From NCBI GenBank assembly GCA_937907435.1, contig CALCIA010000130.1, positions 1 through 8,899 of the forward strand: a stretch of DNA of 8,899 nt, written 5' to 3'. Source of the DNA: an uncultured Actinomycetes bacterium (GTDB lineage Bacteria; Actinomycetota; Thermoleophilia; Solirubrobacterales; 70-9). The notes below the pieces were generated by a model. The model did not search any database and was not told the DNA's origin. It was given only the letters and a program-made list of their open reading frames with translations. Each line of letters opens with the position of its first letter. The stretch's first letter is position 1. The position numbers and the translations under genes are program-made. Positions 1-5,981 of the stretch are shown piece by piece.

Positions 1-84
1 CCTGCCAGGACCCCCATGAGGAGCCCAGGACCTCCCTCGGACGGCCGCCAGCGCCCCGAGCCCCCGCCCGTCCCGCCACCCGCC
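1..84 (+). repeat. Left arm of a long inverted repeat
   Basis: Bases 1-48 are the exact reverse complement of 8760-8807. Bases 49-84 continue to match 8724-8759 with 8 mismatches in 36 positions. The unit begins CCTGCCAGGACCCCC and contains a 23-base core (9-31) that occurs a third time, in the same orientation, at 8812-8834. The arm starts at the first base of the window, so its true left edge may lie outside. It ends five bases short of the stop codon of the channel gene, so it lies in that gene's 3' flank. A short open frame (16-282) runs through it, and a similar reading occurs in the other copy, but nothing else supports coding. It is most likely a dispersed intergenic repeat (REP- or MITE-like); mobility is unproven. 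Confidence 0.85.
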
Positions 85-88
85 GCCC

Positions 89-910
89 CTACCCCGCCGC
101 CCCGCTCCGCTCCCGTTCCCGGGCCAGTTTCTCCACCGCCACCTGGAGCGACTGGAGCTGTTCCTGGACGCTGCGGAGTTCGCGGAGGGCGACCTCCTCG
201 GGTGGGACTTCGCCTTCGGCGAGCTCCTGCTCGATCTGGGTCAGTTCGGGGGCGAGGAAGCGTTGGGCGAAGCCGCCGGTGAGGAGGGCGACGAAGCTGA
301 TGCCGATCAGGAGGATGAAGGTGGAGACGATCTGGCCGCCGGTCGTGGTCGGGTAGATGTTGGAGCCGAGGGTGGTCATGGTGGTGATCGCCCAGTAGGT
401 GGTCTGCCAGAAGTTGAGGTCCTGGGAGTGCTTCTCGAAGGCGCCGAAGACGGCGCCGCCGCCGACGATCGTGAGGAGCGCGAGCAGCGCCGAGTAGCGG
501 AGGCCCTGGAGCGAGAAGACCTCGCGCGAGAGCTGGGCCAGGCGCAGCAGCCGCAGCAGGCGGAGCAGCCGAAGGGCGCGGAGGCTTTGCAGCCCGGCGG
601 GGAGGACCGGCGGGGTGAGGACGCAGATCACCAGGTCGAGCGGGTTGTGCTTCAGCCAGGTCCAGCGTTCGGGGACGACGGCGAGCATCACCACCAGCTC
701 GGTGAGGAAGGCGATGTAGGTGATCCAGTTGAGCGCGACCGCGATCGCCTCCAGCGCCCCGCCCGGATGCGACTCCGACAGCGCCACGCTGGGGATGACC
801 AGTGCCGCGGCGACGAGCATCGGCGTCGCCAGCCGTTCGGCGACCCGCGTGCTGCGCTCGTCCATCCCCGGCTGGTAGCGGACGGCCTGTTCGGCGACGG
901 CGGGCTCCAC
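89..910 (-). CDS. Six-TM voltage-gated-type ion channel with atypical selectivity filter
   Basis: Predicted inner-membrane cation channel of 273 residues with voltage-gated potassium channel architecture. S1 is at about 28-45, S2 at 60-80 and S3 at 90-104. S4 at about 108-126 has arginines at 111, 114, 117, 120 and 123, the every-third-residue pattern of a voltage sensor. S5 is at about 139-158, the pore helix and filter at 167-187, and S6 at 192-215. The C-terminal tail (about 222-268) is charged and probably coiled-coil, with no RCK domain. The filter reads TTLGSNIYP (179-187), where a potassium channel would have TVGYGD, so potassium selectivity is uncertain. The start is GTG at 910, the first start after an in-frame stop; the ATG at 865 (residue 16) is an alternative that would keep all membrane segments. 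The gene is transcribed alone, divergently from the small gene at 1010. Channel identity is firm from the S4 and pore layout; the ion is unknown. Confidence 0.88.
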   Translation of the reverse strand: MEPAVAEQAVRYQPGMDERSTRVAERLATPMLVAAALVIPSVALSESHPGGALEAIAVALNWITYIAFLTELVVMLAVVPERWTWLKHNPLDLVICVLTPPVLPAGLQSLRALRLLRLLRLLRLAQLSREVFSLQGLRYSALLALLTIVGGGAVFGAFEKHSQDLNFWQTTYWAITTMTTLGSNIYPTTTGGQIVSTFILLIGISFVALLTGGFAQRFLAPELTQIEQELAEGEVPPEEVALRELRSVQEQLQSLQVAVEKLARERERSGAAG

Positions 911-1009
911 CTCGCCTGATTCGACGCCCAGGCCGCGTCACCCTCCATTAGTGCCAACTCTGTGACATCGCTTGAAGTGGCGTCGTGGTTTTGATTCCTT
1001 GGGTCGGCG

Positions 1010-1192
1010 ATGGCGAACGAGCAGCGAAACGACGAGACGCTTCAGGAGTATCGGGACCGGCTGAACCGAGAATTCGAGGAACGGTTTCCGAAGCTCGCCA
1101 GGCTGTCATCCCCAGAGCCGTGGGATGAGAGCGACGACATCTTCCTCGAAACCGTTACTGGCGAAAAGCTGGAGCGACGACGTGAGGCCTGA
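1010..1192 (+). CDS. Small charged protein, probable antitoxin of the PIN-domain pair
   Basis: Sixty residues, highly charged (Glu, Arg and Asp make up much of the chain), with no membrane segment. An N-terminal helix-forming stretch (about 5-31) is followed by a Pro/Trp-containing acidic tail (about 33-60). No ribbon-helix-helix, AbrB or Phd DNA-binding motif is recognisable. The role is inferred from position: it ends one base before the start of a PIN-domain protein, the usual order for type II antitoxin then toxin, where the antitoxin tail wraps the toxin active site. An in-frame TGA at 992-994 leaves ATG 1010 as the only upstream start. The Shine-Dalgarno is poor (GGGTCGGC just upstream). 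Base composition here looks less GC-rich than the flanking transporters, which fits a mobile TA module. It could instead be an unrelated small regulator of the PIN protein. Confidence 0.7.
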   Translation: MANEQRNDETLQEYRDRLNREFEERFPKLARLSSPEPWDESDDIFLETVTGEKLERRREA

Positions 1193-1193
1193 A

Positions 1194-1622
1194 ATGCTGA
1201 TCTGCGACACGAGCTTCGTCGGGCACCTCATGCGACGAAAGGCGAGGCCGGATCGTTACGCGGATTGGGATGAGGCCGTCATGCGCCGCGTGGAGGCCGG
1301 AGTCTTGGCGATCAGCATCGTGACCATTGCCGAGGCACGAGCCGGCTTTGCGAATGCTCGGTGGGGCAGCCGGAGAATCGCGCGGGAAGAACTGCGACTC
1401 GCGGAGTTTCCGCCGCTGCTGCTCGACGACCCGCATCTCAACGAGTGGGCTCGATTGTCGACGGCCGCACGTGCCGGCGGTGTCGCACTGAGTGACAACG
1501 ACCTCTGGATCGCGGCCACCGCGAGCGTTCGGTCGCAGGTGCTGGTCACCTGTGACCGCGACCACGTGCGCATCGCGCCGGATCTGCCGGTCGAGGTCCT
1601 CTACCTCGCGCCGCCCGTCTAG
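1194..1622 (+). CDS. vapC: PIN-domain toxin, VapC-like putative ribonuclease
   Basis: A 142-residue single PIN domain, the normal length for VapC toxins, which are Mg-dependent endoribonucleases that cut tRNA or rRNA and are neutralised by a partner antitoxin. The four acidic residues of the active site are visible: Asp5 in LICDTSF, Glu47 in IVTIAEARAGF, Asp103 in LSDNDLWIAATA and Asp121 in VTCDRDH. The strand-helix order around them is typical. The start is ATG 1194, one base after the antitoxin stop, with GAGG at 1184-1187 as ribosome binding site; an upstream in-frame ATG at 1125 would add 23 residues without PIN character and overlap the antitoxin. The stop TAG lies in CTAG (1619-1622), shared with the stop of the convergent exporter gene. 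PIN identity is strong; toxicity and target are inferred. Confidence 0.88.
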   Translation: MLICDTSFVGHLMRRKARPDRYADWDEAVMRRVEAGVLAISIVTIAEARAGFANARWGSRRIAREELRLAEFPPLLLDDPHLNEWARLSTAARAGGVALSDNDLWIAATASVRSQVLVTCDRDHVRIAPDLPVEVLYLAPPV

Positions 1623-3061
1623 TCCGCTTCGGCGGCCGTTCCTCCGTTGCCCAGTTCCACGTGGGCGCGGCTGTCGGCGCCGCGGACGAGGAAGAGGGTG
1701 GCGAGGAGGCCGAGGATGGCGAAGCCGGCGCCGACGGCGAAGGCGGCCTGGAAGCCTTCGACCAGGGTGGCCGGGGTTTCGGTCGCGCCGATCACGGAGT
1801 TGGCGATCGCGGCGAGGATCGCCAGGCCGAGGGCGCCGCCGACCTGCTGGGAGGTGTTGATGAGGCCGGAGGCGAGGCCCTGCTCGCGGTCGGCGATGCC
1901 GGAGACGGCGGCGATCGTCACCGGGACGAAGGCGAAGCCGAGGCCGAGGGCGGCGAGGAGGGAGGGGCCGAGGATGTCGCCGAGGAAGGTGCCGTCGACG
2001 TCGATCTGGGTGAACCAGAGGAGGCCGAGGGCGATGCAGGCCATGCCGATCGCGAGGATCGGCTTGAAGCCGACTTTGGTGACCAGGCCGGACGCGAGCC
2101 CGGCGGCGAGGATGATCGTCACCGCCAGCGGCAGGTAGGAGATGCCGGCCTTGATCGCGCTGTAGCCGAGCACCTGCTGCATGTAGAGCGAGATGAAGTA
2201 GAACATCGAGAAGAGGCTGGCGCCGACCAGGATGCCGACCACGTTGGCGCCGGTGACGGTGCGGACGCGGAAGATCGAGAAGGGGACGAGGGGCGCCCGC
2301 GAGCGCAGCTCGACCGCGACGAAGACGGCGAGCAGGAGCAGCGCGCCGACGATCGTGCCGATCGTCTGGAAGGAGCCCCAACCCGCCGATTCGGCGTCGA
2401 GGAGGGCGAAGACCAGGGCCGAGAGGCCGAGCGTGATCGTGGCGGCGCCGGCGAGGTCGAAGTGGCGCGTCTCGACTTCCGCCCGCGTCTCGGCGATCAG
2501 GGTCGGGGCGATCGCGGCGGCGAGGATGCCGATCGGCACATTCACCCAGAGCACCCATTCCCAGCCGATGTATTCGGTGAGGACGCCGCCGAGCAGCACC
2601 CCGGCGGCGCCGCCGGAGCCCGCGACCGCGCCCCAGACCCCGAGCGCTTTGTTGCGCTCGGCGCCGTCTTTGAAGGTGACGGCGACGATCGAGAGCGCCG
2701 CCGGCGAGAGGATCGCCGCACCCAGTCCCTGCACCGCCCGCGCCGCGATCAGTTGGCCGGAGTTGGCGGCGAGCCCGCCCGCCAGCGAGGCGAGCGCGAA
2801 CAGCACCAGCCCGGCCATGAAGAGCCGCCGGCGCCCGAGCAGGTCGGCGAGCCGGCCGCCCAAGAGCAGGAAGCCGCCGAAGGTCAGAACGTAGGCGTTC
2901 ACCACCCAGGGCAGGCTGTCCTCGGAGAAGTCGAGCGCGTTCTTGATCGTCGGCAGCGCGACGTTGACGATCGAGGCGTCGAGCACGACGACGAACTGGG
3001 CGACGCAGAGCAGGACCAACGCGATCCAGCGTTTGTCGCGGGCCTCCGCGGCGTCGGTCAC
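1619..3061 (-). CDS. DHA2-type MFS multidrug exporter (EmrB/QacA family)
   Basis: A 480-residue inner-membrane proton/drug antiporter with the hydrophobic pattern of a 14-TM major facilitator. Family marks in order: LDASIVNVALPTI (27-39, with membrane-embedded Asp28), motif A GGRLADLLGRRR (68-79) in the loop between TM2 and TM3, and the antiporter region GSGGAAGVLLGG followed by GWEWVLWVNVPIG (about 148-178). The C-terminal tail after the last TM (about 455-480) is short and cytoplasmic. The start is GTG at 3061, chosen because GGGGAG lies 5 bases upstream and the N-terminus fits the family. It diverges from the MarR gene across a 109-base gap with two palindromes, so it is a likely MarR target. 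The substrate cannot be read from sequence; such proteins export dyes, quaternary ammonium compounds or antibiotics. Its last four bases overlap the convergent toxin gene. Confidence 0.92.
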   Translation of the reverse strand: MTDAAEARDKRWIALVLLCVAQFVVVLDASIVNVALPTIKNALDFSEDSLPWVVNAYVLTFGGFLLLGGRLADLLGRRRLFMAGLVLFALASLAGGLAANSGQLIAARAVQGLGAAILSPAALSIVAVTFKDGAERNKALGVWGAVAGSGGAAGVLLGGVLTEYIGWEWVLWVNVPIGILAAAIAPTLIAETRAEVETRHFDLAGAATITLGLSALVFALLDAESAGWGSFQTIGTIVGALLLLAVFVAVELRSRAPLVPFSIFRVRTVTGANVVGILVGASLFSMFYFISLYMQQVLGYSAIKAGISYLPLAVTIILAAGLASGLVTKVGFKPILAIGMACIALGLLWFTQIDVDGTFLGDILGPSLLAALGLGFAFVPVTIAAVSGIADREQGLASGLINTSQQVGGALGLAILAAIANSVIGATETPATLVEGFQAAFAVGAGFAILGLLATLFLVRGADSRAHVELGNGGTAAEAD

Positions 3062-3066
3062 GACTG

Positions 3067-3072
3067 CTCCCC
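3067..3072 (-). promoter_or_regulatory. Ribosome binding site deciding the GTG start of the DHA2 exporter
   Basis: GGGGAG on the minus strand, five bases before GTG 3061. It supports GTG rather than a downstream codon as the start. Confidence 0.7.
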
Positions 3073-3100
3073 AGAAGTCATGTCGCCCACCTTAGACAAC

Positions 3101-3116
3101 GCGGTCGCTCGACCGC
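3101..3116. promoter_or_regulatory. GC-rich palindrome in the exporter/MarR divergent region
   Basis: GCGGTCGCTCGACCGC: two perfect 7-base arms separated by CT. It lies about 40 bases upstream of the exporter start on its strand and about 55 bases from the MarR start. It could be an operator half of the divergent control region or a hairpin in the exporter leader. Palindromes of this size also arise by chance in GC-rich DNA. Confidence 0.35.
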
Positions 3117-3140
3117 CGGCGCCCTCCGCGACACTAGTTT

Positions 3141-3160
3141 GCTAGGCTAATTACCTAAGC
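3141..3160. promoter_or_regulatory. Candidate MarR operator, AT-rich imperfect palindrome
   Basis: GCTAGGCTAATTACCTAAGC matches its own reverse complement at 14 of 20 positions, centred on the perfect palindrome TAATTA. It ends 10 bases before the MarR start codon, in an AT-rich island inside otherwise GC-rich DNA. MarR-family dimers usually bind such AT-rich palindromes of about 16-20 bases overlapping their own promoter. A repressor bound here would block its own gene and the divergent exporter. Assignment is by position and symmetry only. Confidence 0.5.
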
Positions 3161-3170
3161 TAACTTTCAC

Positions 3171-3623
3171 ATGGCAGCCAGGACCCCCGACACCGACCTC
3201 ACCGACACCGCCTCGCAGCTGCGGAACGCGATCGTGCGCACCTCGCGGGCGCTGCGCCAGGAGGCGGCGGGGGAGAGCGGGCTGAGCCCGAATCAGACCG
3301 CGGTGCTCGCCAGCATCAACCGCTCCGGGCCCGTCACCCCCAGCGAGCTCGCCGACCTGGAGCGGGTCAAGCGCCCGACGATGACGCGGACGCTGGCCTG
3401 CCTCGAGCGCGAGGGGCTGATCGAACGCACCCCGGACCCGGCCGACGGCCGCAGCTCCCTGGTCGCCGTCAACGACGCCGGGCGCGAGCGCCTCGCCCGC
3501 CTGCGCCGCCGCAAGAGCGCCTACCTCGCTCGCCGCCTGCGCAAGCTCGACCCCGAGGAGGTTGAGACGCTCGCCCGCGCGGCCGCGCTGCTGGAGCGCA
3601 TGCGGGAGGATGAGCAGGGTTGA
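3171..3623 (+). CDS. MarR-family transcriptional regulator
   Basis: A 150-residue winged helix-turn-helix protein of normal MarR length. An N-terminal dimerisation helix spans about 11-34. The DNA-binding core is at about 40-104: a recognition region with TPSELADLERVKRPTMTRTL, then the wing DPADGRSSLVAV carrying the Asp-x-Arg-Ser pattern typical of the family. C-terminal dimerisation helices are at about 108-147. Members are ligand-released repressors of efflux or stress genes. It diverges from one MFS exporter and overlaps the start of another, which points to control of both. ATG 3171 is the only start after an in-frame TAA at 3156-3158, yet no Shine-Dalgarno is visible in CTAACTTTCAC before it, so the transcript may be leaderless. 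No cysteines suited to redox sensing are obvious near the N-terminus. The inducer is unknown. Confidence 0.93.
   Translation: MAARTPDTDLTDTASQLRNAIVRTSRALRQEAAGESGLSPNQTAVLASINRSGPVTPSELADLERVKRPTMTRTLACLEREGLIERTPDPADGRSSLVAVNDAGRERLARLRRRKSAYLARRLRKLDPEEVETLARAAALLERMREDEQG
3605..3610 (+). promoter_or_regulatory. Ribosome binding site for the TTG-started MFS gene
   Basis: GGAGGA inside the end of the MarR gene, nine bases before TTG 3620. It supports the unusual TTG start, which overlaps the MarR stop in TTGA and implies translational coupling. Confidence 0.6.
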
Positions 3624-4867
3624 GCACGGCCCTGCGACGCTCGTTCGACTCCCTCGAGGTACCCAACTACCGGCGCTATTTCGTCGGCCAGGTGATCTCC
3701 CTCTCCGGGAACTGGATGCAGACCGTCACCGCGCTCTGGCTGGTGCTGACCCTCACCAACTCCGGCTTCGCGGTCGGCCTCACCACCGCCCTGCAGTTCC
3801 TGCCGATGCTGCTCTTCGGCGCCTACGGCGGCCTGCTCGCCGACCGGATGCCGAAGCGCCGCCTCCTCCTCATCACCCAGGTGCTGATGGCGATCCCGGC
3901 CGCCGGGCTCTTCCTCGTCACCGCCTTCGGCGTCGTGACGCCCTGGATGATCTACATCGCGGTCTTCCTCGTCGGCACGGTCAACTGCGTCGACAACCCG
4001 ACCCGCCAGAGCTTCGTGATCGAGATGGTCGGCTCCGACCGCCTCGTCAACGCGGTCAGCCTCAACAGCGTGATCATCGAGGTGGCGCGCATCCTCGGCC
4101 CGGCGATCGCGGGCATCCTGATCGCGACGGCCGGCGTCGTCCCCTCCTTCGGCATCAACATGTTGACCTTCGCCGCGATGTTCGCCGCGCTCTGGTCGAT
4201 GGACCCGCGGGCGCTGCAGGCGCCGCCGCCCGCGATCCGCAAGCCGGGCGCGATCCGCGAGGGCCTGCGCCACGTCCGCCAGAACCCCGAACTGGCGGTG
4301 CCGCTGGCGCTGATGGCGCTGGTCGGCACGTTCGGCTTCAACTTCCAGGTCGCCCTGCCGCTGCTCGCCAAGTTCAGCTTCGACGGCGGCGCGTCCGCCT
4401 ATGCGGTGCTGGTCTCGGCGATGGGGGTGGGATCGATCACCGCGGCGCTGATCAACGGCCACCAGGGCAAGACCGGCGGCACGGTGATCGCCGCCGCCTC
4501 GCTGGCCTTCGGCATCGCCGCGCTCGTCGCCGCGATCATGCCCGACCTGATCCTCGAGGCGATCGTCCTCGCCGCGCTCGGCGGCGCCGCGGTGGTCTTC
4601 GTCGCCTCGATCAACTCGACCATCCAGCTCGCCGTCTCGGCCGAGATGCGGGGCCGGGTGATGGCCCTCTTCTCGATCGTCTTCCTCGGCTCGACGCCGA
4701 TCGGCGGCCCGCTGACCGGCTGGCTGGCGGAAGCCTACGACCCGCGGCTGACCCTGGTGCTCGCCGGCGTCTCCGGCCTCAGCGCCGCCTGGGCCGCGCG
4801 GCTGATCTTCACCCGGATGTCCGAGCGGACGGGCGCCGAGGCCCGCCCGCTCGAGGCATCCGCCTAG
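3620..4867 (+). CDS. MFS transporter of the EntS/MFS_3 (DHA3) type
   Basis: A 415-residue, 12-TM major facilitator unrelated in subfamily to the exporter at 1619-3061. The N-terminus NYRRYFVGQVISLSGNWMQ (16-34) is characteristic of the EntS-like group, which exports siderophores, macrolides and other small molecules. Motif A is GGLLADRMPKRR (70-81), and DNPTRQSF (125-132) and NSVIIEVARILGPAIAG (149-165) are further group marks. A central cytoplasmic loop (about 195-225) divides two six-helix halves. The start is TTG 3620, overlapping the MarR stop and preceded by GGAGGA. It is therefore the second gene of a MarR operon and presumably induced with it. The stop codon begins a 20-base palindrome shared with the convergent binding-protein gene. 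Export of a toxic compound is the likely role; the substrate is not predictable. Confidence 0.9.
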   Translation: MSTALRRSFDSLEVPNYRRYFVGQVISLSGNWMQTVTALWLVLTLTNSGFAVGLTTALQFLPMLLFGAYGGLLADRMPKRRLLLITQVLMAIPAAGLFLVTAFGVVTPWMIYIAVFLVGTVNCVDNPTRQSFVIEMVGSDRLVNAVSLNSVIIEVARILGPAIAGILIATAGVVPSFGINMLTFAAMFAALWSMDPRALQAPPPAIRKPGAIREGLRHVRQNPELAVPLALMALVGTFGFNFQVALPLLAKFSFDGGASAYAVLVSAMGVGSITAALINGHQGKTGGTVIAAASLAFGIAALVAAIMPDLILEAIVLAALGGAAVVFVASINSTIQLAVSAEMRGRVMALFSIVFLGSTPIGGPLTGWLAEAYDPRLTLVLAGVSGLSAAWAARLIFTRMSERTGAEARPLEASA

Positions 4868-4884
4868 GTCGGCGAGCCGACCTA
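4865..4884. terminator. Bidirectional stop-to-stop palindrome, candidate shared terminator
   Basis: TAGGTCGGCGAGCCGACCTA is a perfect 9-base inverted repeat around GA. Its first three bases are the stop codon of the plus-strand MFS gene and its last three are the stop codon of the minus-strand binding-protein gene. The transcript hairpin would form from either direction. No run of T follows on either strand, so it is not a classical intrinsic terminator, but U-tract-poor hairpins are common at 3' ends in high-GC actinobacteria. Only 14 bases separate the two genes. Confidence 0.6.
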
Positions 4885-5946
4885 TTCGACGTAGCCGGCC
4901 GCTTCCAGGTAGGCCGCGGCGGCTTCCTTCGGGGTCTGTTTTTCGAGTTCGACCCGCGCGTCCAGCTCCTGCATCACTTCCAGGGTGAGGCCCTGCTGGA
5001 CGTTGAGGATGGTCTTTTCGTAATCCGGGCCGGCCGATTCGGCGACTTTCTTCGAGGTCACGAAGATCACGTTGCCGGCCGGGAAGACCTTCTTGTCGTC
5101 TTCCAGGATGACGAACTTTTCACTCTCCGCGGCAAGCTGCGGATCGGTGGTGAAGAGGATCGAGAGATCCGCCTGACCCTTTTCCAGCACCGTGTAGCGG
5201 AGGCTGATGTCGACGGGTTTGAATTCCTTGAACTTCAGCCCGTACAGTTTTTCGAGCCCGGCCAGGCAGTCGATCCGCTGGCGGCACTCGGGCGACCCGT
5301 AGAGGGTGAGCTTTTCACTCACGCCCTTGAGGTCGGAGACCGTTTTCAGGTTGTACTTTTCCGCCGTCGTCTTCAACAGGCCGACCGCGTTGGCGCTGGC
5401 GAACGGGGTGGGTTCGAACGCCACCAGGCCTTCCTTTTCGAATTCGGCGTTGGCCTTTTCCCACGCTTCGGTCGCGTCGGCCGGCACTTCTTCCGGTTCG
5501 AACTTGAAGAACGAGGTGAGGGCCGTCGAGGCGTACTCCGGGTAGCCGGAGATCTGGCCCGCCTTCAGCGTTTTCAGCGCCACCGTTTCGGAGCCGAGGC
5601 TGAGATCGCTCTTCGCCTTGTACCCGGCCGCCTGCAGGGCCTGCGTATAGATTTCGCCGAGGATTTCCTGTTCGGGGAAGTTCTTCGAGCCGATCGTCAG
5701 GCTGACTTTGGCGTTTTCCGGATTGGCGGTGATCGCTTCCGCTTCACCGCCGGCTTCTTCGCCTTCTTCGCCTTCTTCGGCCGGTTCTTCGGTGTTGGTT
5801 TCTTCCGTCGCTGGGGATTCCGCTTCGGTCGATTCCGCCGTGGTGGTCGAGCCGCCGCCGCCGCAGGCCGAGATGCCGACCGCGAGGGCGAGCGCCGCGA
5901 TCAGCATCGCCAGGGCCATCAGCGGCTTGTAATGGTTGAACCTCAC
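4882..5946 (-). CDS. opuCC: Compatible-solute ABC transporter substrate-binding lipoprotein (OpuCC/OpuAC type)
   Basis: A 354-residue extracellular lipoprotein that captures a quaternary amine (glycine betaine, choline or similar) for the adjacent permeases. The signal peptide spans 1-27, with lipobox ISAC and lipidated Cys28. A Gly-rich then Glu-rich linker (about 29-75) leads to the type II binding fold (81-354). Family marks are LTIGSKNFPEQEILG (83-97), the tyrosine-bearing SGYPEYAS and the late FTTDPQL. A nearby cysteine pair in SPECRQRIDC may form a disulfide. GTG 5946 is chosen because AAGGAGG lies six bases upstream and the signal peptide then has normal length; an in-frame ATG at 5985 would add 13 residues. 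It is the last gene of the operon, 35 bases after the second permease. Glutamate is overwhelmingly GAA here, unlike its neighbours. Family is firm; ligand is inferred. Confidence 0.92.
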   Translation of the reverse strand: MRFNHYKPLMALAMLIAALALAVGISACGGGGSTTTAESTEAESPATEETNTEEPAEEGEEGEEAGGEAEAITANPENAKVSLTIGSKNFPEQEILGEIYTQALQAAGYKAKSDLSLGSETVALKTLKAGQISGYPEYASTALTSFFKFEPEEVPADATEAWEKANAEFEKEGLVAFEPTPFASANAVGLLKTTAEKYNLKTVSDLKGVSEKLTLYGSPECRQRIDCLAGLEKLYGLKFKEFKPVDISLRYTVLEKGQADLSILFTTDPQLAAESEKFVILEDDKKVFPAGNVIFVTSKKVAESAGPDYEKTILNVQQGLTLEVMQELDARVELEKQTPKEAAAAYLEAAGYVE

Positions 5947-5952
5947 TGCGTG

Positions 5953-5959
5953 CCTCCTT
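5953..5959 (-). promoter_or_regulatory. Strong ribosome binding site of the binding-protein gene
   Basis: AAGGAGG, near-perfect to the 16S rRNA 3' end, six bases before GTG 5946. It follows an A/C-rich, probably unstructured stretch (CAAACACACAC). It decides the GTG start and is the best Shine-Dalgarno seen in this operon, fitting high expression of the binding protein. Confidence 0.85.
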
Positions 5960-5981
5960 GTGTGTGTTTGGGACGAGCGGA

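Noticed and set aside
16..282. Short proline-rich frame beginning MRSPGPPSDGR, echoed at the other repeat arm
   Set aside because: The similarity between the two copies is explained by the DNA repeat. Substitutions do not look constrained at the protein level, and the frame continues antisense into the channel gene.
1661..3145. A plus-strand open frame of 494 codons opposite the DHA2 exporter
   Set aside because: It is antisense to a gene with clear MFS motifs. The translation is a Glu/Asp/Gly/Arg mixture without structure, the usual shadow of a membrane-protein gene.
3174..3190. A 12-base match (GCCAGGACCCCC) between the start of the MarR gene and the repeat unit
   Set aside because: It is short and inside a well-formed gene in C-rich DNA, and the match does not extend into the conserved core.
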